Source: Candidatus Saccharibacteria bacterium RIFCSPHIGHO2_12_FULL_44_22 (lineage in GTDB: Bacteria > Patescibacteriota > Saccharimonadia > Saccharimonadales > Saccharimonadaceae). From it: a stretch of DNA of 64,000 bases. Position 1 is the first letter of the stretch, and the number at the start of each line of letters is the position of its first letter. Positions 1 to 7,367 of this stretch are shown here, one piece after another. The notes under the pieces were generated by a model. The model worked only from the letters and a program-made list of their open reading frames with translations. It searched no databases and had not been told where the DNA came from. The stretch covers positions 1 through 64,000 of the forward strand of contig MGCS01000012.1 in NCBI GenBank assembly GCA_001790515.1. Reading direction: 5' to 3'. Position numbers and translations under genes: made by a program.

Positions 1-160
1 TGCATGTATCGTTGGCGTATCGCTTCCTTGGCCTGGCAAGTCGGTCACGTTCCGCGACCCCGAAACTTCGCGATTGAAAAGCCAGTTTTCATCGGAAGGT
101 TTCCTTGCAAACTGTCACTGACAGTTCTCACTCTAAAAACAGAGCGACGCCCTCATGCTT
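1..160 (-). ncRNA. 5' part of an unidentified structured RNA or leader, leaving the window
   Basis: A good promoter (167-195, minus) fires into this stretch, which contains no convincing ORF. The first 150 bases hold a nine-pair closing helix (14-24 with 143-151, two-base bulge). Four hairpins lie inside it: 76-90 (GAAAA/TTTTC), 96-106 (AAGG/CCTT), the near-perfect palindrome AACTGTCA-C-TGACAGTT at 110-126, and 131-144 (CTCT/AGAG). This serial arrangement looks like a structured RNA or a riboswitch-type leader of a gene further left. I compared it by eye with RNase P, tmRNA, SRP RNA and common riboswitch cores and could not assign it. A minus-strand frame from a GTG near position 48 stays open to the edge, so a coding start is not excluded. 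Confidence 0.35.
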
Positions 161-166
161 CGATAA

Positions 167-195
167 ATTATAGACTAACGGTAGTAGAAATTCAA
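167..195 (-). promoter_or_regulatory. sigma-70 type promoter, leftward
   Basis: On the minus strand TTGAAT (190-195) and TATAAT (167-172) are separated by exactly 17 bases. Transcription would start near 160 and read into the structured segment at the window edge. It is back to back with the rightward promoter of the C39-like peptidase gene. Confidence 0.6.
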
Positions 196-211
196 CCTTT
201 TGAAAAAATAT

Positions 212-220
212 TGCTATAAT
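212..220 (+). promoter_or_regulatory. extended -10 box of the C39-like peptidase gene
   Basis: TGCTATAAT ends six bases before the ATG at 227. With a normal -10 to start distance the transcript would begin at or next to the start codon, so the mRNA is probably leaderless. There is no recognisable -35 at 17 bases and no Shine-Dalgarno sequence. Confidence 0.55.
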
Positions 221-226
221 ACAGAC

Positions 227-925
227 ATGAAAAGCCTCAAAAGCAAGATTGCTATTGGAGTCAAGCATATTGGGCATCAACTTAACTCGCCATACATCCC
301 CCGCGCATACATGCGCGATTCCATTCCTTATGTGTCGCAGTGGGAATCGCCAGAATTAGCCGAACAGATTATCAACGGACAATTACGCGCACGCGATGAT
401 CCGAAATGGCGCAAATCAGGCGCGCGCACACGCGATGAATATCAAACATACAGCTGGAATATGTGCGGGATGGCATGCCTGCGAATGATATTACTCGACC
501 GCAGCGGGAAAGCCGATACGATTATTAAATTAGGCAAAAAGTGCACAAAGTACGGCGGATATACTCTCCCATTCGGTGAATCTGCCGGTTTGCAGTATCG
601 CCAATTCGCAGCGTTTATGAAATCAGAATACGATATAGATAGTATCGTCAAACCCGCCCTACTGCAGCATGATATTAAAGTAGCTATATCAAAAGGCGAA
701 TATGTCATAGCGTCCGTCAGCCCACAAATTCGTCGCCCAGATTCACTGCCGCAGCACAAAGGTGGTCATTTAGTACTCATCACGGGATACGATGACGTCA
801 AACGGATATTCTATCTCCATAATCCATCCGGCATCGCTGGTTTATCACAAGTAAATACCGTCATCAGCTATCGAGATTTTCGAAAGTTCTTTGCTCATCG
901 CGGAATAATTGTCAAAAGCAAATAA
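227..925 (+). CDS. C39-like (papain-fold) cysteine peptidase
   Basis: A 232-residue protein with the layout of the peptidase_C39_2 / C39-like families. The candidate nucleophile is Cys80 in the motif WNMCGMAC, the candidate histidine is His181 in GGHLVLITGYD, and Asn199 in LHNPSG would complete the triad. These families cleave peptides, often Gly-Gly leaders, but many stand-alone members have no known substrate. No ABC transporter or leader-peptide gene is adjacent, so the target is unknown. I see no signal peptide or membrane segment. The ATG at 227 is preferred over the upstream TTG at 200 because an extended -10 box ends just before it. It stands alone between an opposing promoter and the convergent pyrF. 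Family assignment is fairly sure; function is not. Confidence 0.72.
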   Translation: MKSLKSKIAIGVKHIGHQLNSPYIPRAYMRDSIPYVSQWESPELAEQIINGQLRARDDPKWRKSGARTRDEYQTYSWNMCGMACLRMILLDRSGKADTIIKLGKKCTKYGGYTLPFGESAGLQYRQFAAFMKSEYDIDSIVKPALLQHDIKVAISKGEYVIASVSPQIRRPDSLPQHKGGHLVLITGYDDVKRIFYLHNPSGIAGLSQVNTVISYRDFRKFFAHRGIIVKSK

Positions 926-936
926 TATCACCAGAT

Positions 937-986
937 ATGAAGCTGCCCCCGACCACGAAGGCCTGGGGCAGCTTCATGGTCGGGGG
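937..986. terminator. two overlapping, mutually exclusive GC-rich hairpins between convergent genes
   Basis: 937-949 pairs perfectly with 965-977 (13 bp). Independently, 946-955 pairs perfectly with 977-986 (10 bp). The two helices share bases 946-949 and 977, so both cannot form fully at once. The element sits between the C39-like gene and pyrF, which converge here, and may end transcription from both sides although no clear U-tract follows. Its GC content matches pyrF rather than the left neighbour. Confidence 0.5.
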
Positions 987-996
987 ACTGATTTGA

Positions 997-1890
997 TCAG
1001 ACGCGCGTAAGCACTTCGGCGATCTGCGCGTTCATGACTTCGACGACCTTCCGTGCGGCTTGGGTGAAATCACCATGTCGACTCGCGTGAATAACACCAC
1101 GCGAGCTGTTGATGATCATGCCTTGACCTTGCGAATTGGCGCCAGCACTCACCGTTGCCTCCAGATCGCCACCTTGCGCGCCGATCCCTGGAATAAGAAT
1201 CGGCATATCGCCGACGGCTTTGCGGACACTAGCCAGATCCTCGGGTTTGGTTGCGCCCACCACCACGGCACAGTTGCCATTGCCGTTCCATTTTTCCGCG
1301 ACGTGTCGCGCGACGGTTTCGTACAACTTCTCCTTGCCATCTTCAACATCCAGATCCTGGAACTCGCCCGCTCCTGGATTGGAGGTTCGGACAAGGACGA
1401 TAATCCCCTTGTTCGAATACTCCATGAACGCAGACAGTGACTCGCTACCCATATACGGGGCGATCGTTATCGCGTCCACACCCAGCACATCGAATGCGAG
1501 TTCGGCGTAACCGGCATTCGTGTTGCCGATGTCACCCCGCTTCGCATCATAGATGATCGGGATCGTTGGATCTTTGCGACGAATATACGCCACTGTTCTT
1601 TCAAGCGCACGCATACCATTCCAGCCTATGCGCTCATAGAACGCCGAATTGGGCTTGTAGGCGCATACCAAATCGCACGTCGCATCGACAATGCGCTCGT
1701 TGAAGCGGACGATGGCCGTTGCCGCGCTTTCACGCGACCCCATCCCTTGCCAGTTCTCGATCAAGTTTATTTCCTGCGGATTCAAGCTCAAATGCGGAAG
1801 AGGAAGCTTCGTGATGTCCGGGTCCAGCCCGACACACACGCTCTTGCCTTCGTCAAACTTGGCCTGCAGCATATCGTTGAACGATGTCAT
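997..1890 (-). CDS. pyrF: orotidine 5'-phosphate decarboxylase
   Basis: OMP decarboxylase converts orotidine monophosphate to UMP, the last step of de novo pyrimidine synthesis. The 297-residue product has the opening SVCVGLDPD, the catalytic motif DAKRGDIGNT and a C-terminal IPGIGAQGG phosphate-loop region, typical of the longer PyrF group. The ATG at 1890 is chosen because GGAGA lies just upstream and the protein then begins at the family start. A longer TTG-initiated frame adds non-conserved residues. No other pyr gene is in the window. Base composition is clearly richer in G+C (a sampled 60-base stretch has about 38 G/C), with GC-rich third positions unlike its neighbours, which suggests horizontal acquisition. 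A 32-codon ORF overlaps the start. Confidence 0.93.
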   Translation of the reverse strand: MTSFNDMLQAKFDEGKSVCVGLDPDITKLPLPHLSLNPQEINLIENWQGMGSRESAATAIVRFNERIVDATCDLVCAYKPNSAFYERIGWNGMRALERTVAYIRRKDPTIPIIYDAKRGDIGNTNAGYAELAFDVLGVDAITIAPYMGSESLSAFMEYSNKGIIVLVRTSNPGAGEFQDLDVEDGKEKLYETVARHVAEKWNGNGNCAVVVGATKPEDLASVRKAVGDMPILIPGIGAQGGDLEATVSAGANSQGQGMIINSSRGVIHASRHGDFTQAARKVVEVMNAQIAEVLTRV

Positions 1891-1985
1891 CTGATTCTCC
1901 TGATGTTGGATGGTTTCCGGACAGGAATATACATGAATATATACACTCCTTGCCAAAAGCCAACCTCCCTCAGGCTGATACCCAT
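1887..1985 (-). CDS. possible leader ORF coupled to pyrF
   Basis: A 32-codon frame (MGISLREVGFWQ...) ends in a TGA overlapping the pyrF start as ATGA, an arrangement common elsewhere in this window. The overlap and the absence of another gene suggest a translated leader. Beside it is an imperfect palindrome (AGGA, TATAT, TATAT, TCCT, around 1917-1947). No homologous family is recognised, and chance cannot be excluded at this length. Confidence 0.25.
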   Translation of the reverse strand: MGISLREVGFWQGVYIFMYIPVRKPSNIRRIR

Positions 1986-2037
1986 TGAATAACAATTAAT
2001 GGAGGTATGCAAGCAGTAGCAATTTATATAACAAACC

Positions 2038-2074
2038 AAAGAAATACCCCCATCTTTCGATGAGGGTATTTCTT
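2038..2074 (-). terminator. terminator following tRNA-Phe
   Basis: A long hairpin, AAAGAAATACCC paired with GGGTATTTCTTT, extended by CAT/ATG around a CTTTCG loop. It starts at the encoded CCA end of tRNA-Phe, so its outer base pair uses the tRNA's final A. Transcription would stop directly after the tRNA. Confidence 0.6.
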
Positions 2075-2150
2075 TGGTGGCTCCTCCCAGACTTGAACTG
2101 GGGACACAGGGCTCTTCAGGCCCCTGCTCTACCAACTGAGCTAAAGAGCC
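2075..2150 (-). tRNA. tRNA-Phe (anticodon GAA)
   Basis: A full cloverleaf on the minus strand: acceptor GGCTCTT pairs with AGGAGCC, the D arm is GCTC/GAGC, the anticodon loop CTGAAGA gives GAA, and the T arm is CCCAG-TTCAAGT-CTGGG. The 3' CCA is encoded. A possible promoter (TTGTAA, 18 bases, TTATAA) lies about 25 bases upstream. Confidence 0.97.
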
Positions 2151-2272
2151 AGGTATGGTGCATGGTGTGCAAGTACTTATAAAAGCCAGAATCTTACTCT
2201 TTACAACGGTAGAGCTGCTCTACGATTGATTATTTACATCCATTCGGATGATGAGTTAAAACTGGCTTGTTG

Positions 2273-2312
2273 ACTCGCAACTCTGTATATTTTACTAGAG
2301 TTGCGAGTTTTT
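2273..2312 (+). terminator. hairpin with rightward U-tract
   Basis: ACTCGCAACTCT (2273-2284) pairs perfectly with AGAGTTGCGAGT (2297-2308), followed on the plus strand by TTTT. It may end the leftward slipin operon, but the U-tract favours rightward termination although no rightward gene is recognised between 2151 and 2272. Confidence 0.5.
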
Positions 2313-2324
2313 GCCAAGAGGTGG

Positions 2325-3080
2325 CTACTTGTGTCCGCCTAAAACTGATTTCACATTCTCAATCAGATCAGCTGGTAGTACAAACAACGTCTTTTGGCTA
2401 GGTTCTGCGCTAATCTTTTCGAGTGTCTGTAGCGTACGGATGTTAATACCCCCAGGAACTTTAGCTAACATTGCGGCTGCGTCTGCAACAGCTTGTGCGG
2501 CTGCTTTTTCACCTTCTGCCGTGATGATGACTGCGCGCCGTTCACGTTCTGCTTCGGCTTGTTTTGCCATGGCACGCTTCATGTCTTGTGGTAATTCGAT
2601 ATTCTGCACTTTTACGTTTTCGACATCGATTCCCCATTGGTCAGTCTGCGCGTCGACAATTTCTTTGATTTGCTGCGAGATTTGCTCTCGTTTACTGAGC
2701 AGTTCGTCCATATCGGCGTTACCCGCAACGTCACGAAGTGCAGCTTGTGCGAACTGGCTAGTTGCGTAAATATAATTGGTTGTTTCGAGTACAGCCTTCG
2801 GTGCATCAATGACGCGGAAGTAGACAACGGCATCAACACCTACCGTTACGTTATCTTTGGTAATGACTTCTTGTTTTGGTACATCAATCGGCGTGCTACG
2901 GATATCAACGCGGATCATTCGCTGAAAGATTGGGATAATTACCCGTAGTCCTGGGTCGCGCATGCCGGTAAATTTACCGAGCGTCAATACGACACCACGT
3001 TCGTATTGATTAACAATTTTTAATCCACTGAGGATAAATCCACCGATGATAATGATGATAAATATTACAAATGGCGTCAT
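2325..3080 (-). CDS. slipin / stomatin-like SPFH protein
   Basis: A 251-residue SPFH (band 7) protein. An N-terminal hydrophobic segment (residues 3-20) anchors it, followed by the characteristic NQYERGVVLTLGKF and PGLRVIIPIFQRM. A helical, charged region around residues 170-215 (KQAEAERERRAVIITAEGEKAAA) would drive oligomerisation. Slipins form membrane scaffolds and are often paired with an NfeD-type protease-like protein, which is absent here. The start codon overlaps the end of ddl as ATGA, so it is translationally coupled to it. The client is unknown. The family call is secure. Confidence 0.9.
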   Translation of the reverse strand: MTPFVIFIIIIIGGFILSGLKIVNQYERGVVLTLGKFTGMRDPGLRVIIPIFQRMIRVDIRSTPIDVPKQEVITKDNVTVGVDAVVYFRVIDAPKAVLETTNYIYATSQFAQAALRDVAGNADMDELLSKREQISQQIKEIVDAQTDQWGIDVENVKVQNIELPQDMKRAMAKQAEAERERRAVIITAEGEKAAAQAVADAAAMLAKVPGGINIRTLQTLEKISAEPSQKTLFVLPADLIENVKSVLGGHK

Positions 3081-4150
3081 ACTGTCTCCTCTGTGAGTTG
3101 CGTTTGTTCTGGTATGTCTATTGTAGCATCCATAGCGAGCGCATCACTAATCAGCTGTTCGATTAATTCTGGATAACTGATACCGCTATTACGCCACAAT
3201 TTTGGATACATACTGATATTCGTAAATCCTGGCATTGTGTTAACTTCGTTCAAATACAATGTACCGTCGTCTGATAAAAAGAAATCAATTCGCGACAGTC
3301 CTTTGCATCCCAGAATTTCGTAAATCCGGCTACTCAGTGCTTGGATTTTATGTGACATCGACGGTTCAATAGCGGCCGGAATAGCGACTGACGACGTCCC
3401 GTTCGTGTATTTGTCATCATAACTATAAAAATCAGCATCACTCAGCACTTCACCGACATTCGTCACATGATGACGCGGCGGTGTCCCTAGTACGCCAACT
3501 TCTAATTCCCGTGCCACTATTGCTTGTTCGATTAGCACATCCGTGCTATGTTCGTGAGCAGTTTTTAGTGCCACAATTAACTCGTCTTCGCTATAAACTT
3601 TGCTGACACCCACCGAACTACCAGCGCGCGCCGGCTTTACGAATAGTGGACTACCCAGCGTCATACTTAGTTTATTAAATTCGGGTGTGGTGTCGGATAC
3701 ATGATGCACTTCGTACGGCACGATCGTAATAGCATGCGCGCTCAATACTTCTTTGGTTTTGATCTTGTCCATGCCAACAGCACTTGCCGTGATGTCACAC
3801 CCAACAATTGGTATATGGGCTAATTGCGCTAGGCCCTGCACACTACCGTCCTCGCCACCATTTCCATGCAAAATAGGCAAGATGACGTCAGGTTGAATGA
3901 TTCGTTGTTCAGGTAGTGTCACGAACCCTTTCATTCCTAGCGCAGGTAGTAACTGCAACGCGCCGTGGGTTTCGATCTGCATGCCAAAACTATCGAGTAG
4001 CCACCATTTGCCATCCCGGTCGATATAGCCCAGGATCACTTCAAACTTTTCATCATCTATCGCCGCATAGACATTGCGCGCCGAAGAGATCGAGACATCA
4101 TGTTCTGATGATTCACCGCCGAACAATAATAATACTGACGTACGATCCAT
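3077..4150 (-). CDS. ddl: D-alanine--D-alanine ligase
   Basis: An ATP-grasp ligase joining two D-alanines for the peptidoglycan stem peptide in the cytoplasm. Visible hallmarks are VLLLFGGESSEHDVS at the N-terminus, HGNGGEDGSVQG in place of the usual HGxxGEDGxxQG, KPARAGSSVGVSKV, and the C-terminal YLNEVNTMPGFT that binds metal and substrate. At 357 residues the length is normal. The ATG at 4150 is chosen because the protein starts directly at the conserved strand and TACAAT lies seven bases upstream. Longer forms would run back into the preceding aminotransferase gene. It sits between an aminotransferase and slipin on the same strand. Confidence 0.95.
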   Translation of the reverse strand: MDRTSVLLLFGGESSEHDVSISSARNVYAAIDDEKFEVILGYIDRDGKWWLLDSFGMQIETHGALQLLPALGMKGFVTLPEQRIIQPDVILPILHGNGGEDGSVQGLAQLAHIPIVGCDITASAVGMDKIKTKEVLSAHAITIVPYEVHHVSDTTPEFNKLSMTLGSPLFVKPARAGSSVGVSKVYSEDELIVALKTAHEHSTDVLIEQAIVARELEVGVLGTPPRHHVTNVGEVLSDADFYSYDDKYTNGTSSVAIPAAIEPSMSHKIQALSSRIYEILGCKGLSRIDFFLSDDGTLYLNEVNTMPGFTNISMYPKLWRNSGISYPELIEQLISDALAMDATIDIPEQTQLTEETV

Positions 4151-4163
4151 AGTAGTTATTGTA

Positions 4164-5291
4164 TCACTGTGCTGCATAATAACGATGCATCCTTTCAATA
4201 CCCGCCGTAATTGCTGTCGATGATCGCCCAAAACAGATCCGCACGTAGCCTTCTCCAGCTGAACCGAACACAGAACCAGGAATAACAATCACGCCGACCT
4301 TAGCTAATTGTTCTGCAACGATGCGACTTGGCGCGCTACCCGGTAGTTTTGCAAATAGATAATAGCCGGCCATGGGTGCTGTCACTATTAATTCAGTGAC
4401 AGACGTAGCTAATAATGTACTGATTTGCGCTAACCGTGTGCGGTAGATGGTAGCATTCGCTGTTAGTATTCGTTCTTGGTGCTTCAGTGCAGTAACGGCG
4501 ACATATTGCGACACGACAGGAGTGCAATTCACCAATGTGTCGTGAATTGCTACCATATCTTTGATCCTGCTAGCCGATGACTGGATATAGCCAACTCGCC
4601 AGCCAGTCATCATAAAATCTTTTGAAAAACTCATGATTCGTATAATCGAATCCTTACAGTTGATGTCCTCCGCCGGCGAATAGAATGGCGTGTCATCGTG
4701 CATCATATGACGATAGACTTCATCGATGATCAGTACGATGCCACTGTCTTTTGCTAGCTGCGCCAATTGACGTATCGTCGCTTTGTCGTACACCGTTCCA
4801 GTCGGATTGTTCGGATTACATAGCAATATCGCTGTCGTATGTCGACGAATAAGCTGCCTAATGGCGTCACAATCTATCTGCCAATTGTTATTGGGTGTCG
4901 TCTGGTAATCAACGACAATTCCGCCGTTTTGCGTCACTACTGAAAAGTAGGCGCTGTAGGTAGGCGTCGGGATGATTATCCCACTCCGTTTTTCTGTTAC
5001 AACACTACGAATCGCAACGTTGATTGCTTCGATTGCACCAGATGTTACTAAAATCTCGTCAGGTGTATAGATCATGTTTTCTGATGCAGTTGATTCAGAA
5101 ATCGCAGAACGCAGTTCATACATTCCCTGCGGATCAGAATACGAGTCTGTGGTGCCGTAGGTGATTGCGTTGATTGCCGCTTGCTTTAATGCAGGGTCCA
5201 TCGTGCCGCTAGGAATACCTTGCCCCAAAGAAATAACTGTTGTATCGTGTCGAGCAATTCGCTCCATTGCTTTGATTGTGTCTAATTTCAT
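4164..5291 (-). CDS. PLP-dependent class I/II aminotransferase
   Basis: A fold-type I aminotransferase of 375 residues. It shows the NPNNPTGTVY loop, the cofactor aspartate in IIDEVYRHM, and the Schiff-base lysine in SFSKDFMMTGWRVGY. Related enzymes act on aspartate, aromatic or alanine-type substrates, and the sequence alone does not fix which. Its position directly upstream of ddl (13 bases between stop and start) allows a link to amino-acid supply for the wall, but this is inference. TATCAT nine bases before the ATG suggests a near-leaderless transcript. Confidence 0.88.
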   Translation of the reverse strand: MKLDTIKAMERIARHDTTVISLGQGIPSGTMDPALKQAAINAITYGTTDSYSDPQGMYELRSAISESTASENMIYTPDEILVTSGAIEAINVAIRSVVTEKRSGIIIPTPTYSAYFSVVTQNGGIVVDYQTTPNNNWQIDCDAIRQLIRRHTTAILLCNPNNPTGTVYDKATIRQLAQLAKDSGIVLIIDEVYRHMMHDDTPFYSPAEDINCKDSIIRIMSFSKDFMMTGWRVGYIQSSASRIKDMVAIHDTLVNCTPVVSQYVAVTALKHQERILTANATIYRTRLAQISTLLATSVTELIVTAPMAGYYLFAKLPGSAPSRIVAEQLAKVGVIVIPGSVFGSAGEGYVRICFGRSSTAITAGIERMHRYYAAQ

Positions 5292-5381
5292 AGTATTAGT
5301 ATGATAGTGTCAATAAATTATGACAAAAAAGATGAAAACGTACGGTTAAACTATAGATACGGCTCCTCCTTGTACTATTAT

Positions 5382-5410
5382 TTGTCCAATACTATTAGAT
5401 TTGTTACTGT
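5382..5410 (+). promoter_or_regulatory. promoter of the TrmB-like regulator
   Basis: TTGTCC and TACTGT are separated by 17 bases with a TG just before the -10. The box ends six bases before the ATG at 5417, so the mRNA would be leaderless or nearly so. Confidence 0.5.
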
Positions 5411-5416
5411 AAAGGC

Positions 5417-6169
5417 ATGGACCAGTATCTGACCTCAGCACTCACACAATTGAACTGTTCGCCCAAAGAGATCCGATTATTTTTAGCTAGTTATAGCCTG
5501 GGGCCAGCAAAAATTGTCGACCTGGCAAAGAAAGCACGTATGCAGCGATCAACCGCATACTTGTTATGCGAACAAATGATTCAAAAACGCCTATTCATTG
5601 ATGATCCTAGTGCGTATGGCAAAAAATTAACGGCCATCACTCCAGACACACTCATCAGATTGTTAGAAGCAAAAAAGCGTCGCATCGGGCGCTCAAGCAT
5701 AAACCTGACAGACAATATCGAACAGCTACGCGATTTGTATGGATCGGCTGATGTCATTCCACGAATCAGTACGTATCATGGCGTCACCGGCCTTAGAACA
5801 GCGCTCTCGCACATCTTATCGTCGACCACAGAACTGTTGCTATGGACTAACCAAGAATCAGAGCGTCATTTCTTTGCTAATCCAGAACACACCGCATTCG
5901 TGCGTGATCGCATATACGAGAAGATTCCAATTCGCGTCCTTGCCGTCAATAATAATGCCGGTAAAAAGCTTCTTGATAGCGACACTTCATCCCTCCGCAC
6001 AACAAAACTACTACCCGATACAATTCATTTCACGGCAGAAACCTATATATTCGAAAGCAAAGTTGTGATTATCGATTTTACCGCCGATATTATCGCGATC
6101 GTCATAGAAAACACCTCCGTCCACTCTGCGCAAGCCGCGCAGTTTGAATATACATGGAGTACGCTGTAA
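5417..6169 (+). CDS. TrmB-family-like transcriptional regulator
   Basis: A 250-residue protein. Residues 1-80 form a winged-helix-like region (SPKEIRLFLASYSLGPAKIVDLAKKARMQRSTAYLLCEQMI) like the N-terminal TrmB HTH. The rest resembles the effector/PLD-like half of such regulators (GVTGLRTALSHIL, ...TAETYIFESKVVII). TrmB proteins usually sense sugars and control sugar uptake genes. The ligand and targets here are unknown. The gene precedes rarA on the same strand with a short gap that carries rarA's own -10. The HTH is clear; the exact family is moderately sure. Confidence 0.7.
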   Translation: MDQYLTSALTQLNCSPKEIRLFLASYSLGPAKIVDLAKKARMQRSTAYLLCEQMIQKRLFIDDPSAYGKKLTAITPDTLIRLLEAKKRRIGRSSINLTDNIEQLRDLYGSADVIPRISTYHGVTGLRTALSHILSSTTELLLWTNQESERHFFANPEHTAFVRDRIYEKIPIRVLAVNNNAGKKLLDSDTSSLRTTKLLPDTIHFTAETYIFESKVVIIDFTADIIAIVIENTSVHSAQAAQFEYTWSTL

Positions 6170-6191
6170 CTATCAGCGTATAATAGATAGT

Positions 6192-7367
6192 ATGCAGCGA
6201 GTCCCCTTAGCCGAGCGTATGCGACCAACTACATTAGACGAGGTGATCGGACAGACTCACTTGCTTAATGATGGGGAGATTTTGCGACAAATCGTCAAGC
6301 GCAAAGAACCTGTCAGCCTAATACTTTGGGGGCCGCCAGGTAGCGGCAAGACAACGCTTGCCCGAATCATCGCAAGTGAAGTCGACGCTGAATTCGTTGA
6401 ACTTTCAGCCGTCACAAGCGGTAAAAAAGATGTAGAAAAAGTCATCGAACATGCCAGACAGAATTGGAACCTACAGATTCGCACAATTCTGTTCGTCGAC
6501 GAAATTCATCGGTTCAACAAAGCTCAGCAAGATGCGTTTCTGCCGCACGTTGAATCAGGGCTGATTACATTAATTGGAGCGACGACCGAAAATCCAAGTT
6601 TTGAAGTCATCAACCCGCTTCTTTCGCGCTCCCGCGTCCTCGTCCTTGAACCGCTCTCAAAAAGCGAGATTATTAACATCCTCAAACGCGCACTCAAAGA
6701 CGAAAAGAAAACAAAGCTGGTGACACCAAAAGCTTTGGACTACCTGGCGGAATTGTCTGGCGGTGACGCTCGAGTGGCACTTGGCAATTTGGAACTATCA
6801 CTCAGTATGAATGAGGTAAAAGTAACGCCCGAAATTGTCAAAGTCGCTGCGCAAAAGCGTGTGCCGGGCTATGACAAAAAGGGCGAAATGCACTACAACG
6901 TCATCAGTGCGTTTATCAAAAGCATGCGCGGCAGTAACGTCGATGCCACACTCTACTATCTGGCACGTATGATCGACGCTGGCGAAGATCCAAAGTTTAT
7001 CGCTAGGCGTATGGTGATATTTGCCAGTGAAGACATTGGCCTAGCTGGTAACGGGGCGCTTGGGTTGGCGCTGAGTGCCTTTCAGGCCGTCGAACGCATT
7101 GGCATGCCTGAATCATCGTATATACTGTTCCACGTCGCCACAGCACTCGCACAGTCCAAAAAATCACGACAGACGACCAGCGCTATGTACGCTGCGCAGT
7201 CACTTGCCAAACAATATCCAGATTCACCCGTTCCATTACACCTCCGTAATGCACCCACAAAACTAATGAAAGACATCGGCTATGCCCAAGATTACAAGTG
7301 GGAGGCCGATTTCAAACATGACAAGGGCTTTATGCCCGATGATATTCGTGACAAAAAGATATTCTGA
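6192..7367 (+). CDS. rarA: replication-associated recombination protein A (RarA/MgsA AAA+ ATPase)
   Basis: A 391-residue clamp-loader-like ATPase acting at stalled replication forks. Walker A is [10 protein letters not shown], Walker B with the DEIHRFN signature follows, the sensor region is [11 protein letters not shown], and the C-terminal MgsA tetramerisation half is present ([22 protein letters not shown]). The ATG at 6192 is chosen over an upstream frame extension because TATAAT ends seven bases before it and the family starts at [16 protein letters not shown]. Its stop codon abuts the stop of the convergent glycosyltransferase gene with no spacer and no terminator. Confidence 0.96.
   Translation: MQRVPLAERMRPTTLDEVIGQTHLLNDGEILRQIVKRKEPVSLILWGPPGSGKTTLARIIASEVDAEFVELSAVTSGKKDVEKVIEHARQNWNLQIRTILFVDEIHRFNKAQQDAFLPHVESGLITLIGATTENPSFEVINPLLSRSRVLVLEPLSKSEIINILKRALKDEKKTKLVTPKALDYLAELSGGDARVALGNLELSLSMNEVKVTPEIVKVAAQKRVPGYDKKGEMHYNVISAFIKSMRGSNVDATLYYLARMIDAGEDPKFIARRMVIFASEDIGLAGNGALGLALSAFQAVERIGMPESSYILFHVATALAQSKKSRQTTSAMYAAQSLAKQYPDSPVPLHLRNAPTKLMKDIGYAQDYKWEADFKHDKGFMPDDIRDKKIF

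Noticed and set aside
1-160. Identification as SRP RNA, because of an AAGGAAGC-like stretch
   Set aside because: The GGAA tetraloop and paired symmetric loops of SRP domain IV are not in the right order.
4-219. 71-codon plus-strand frame at the left edge
   Set aside because: It has no ribosome site, composition is not coding-like, and the region forms serial hairpins read by a minus-strand promoter.
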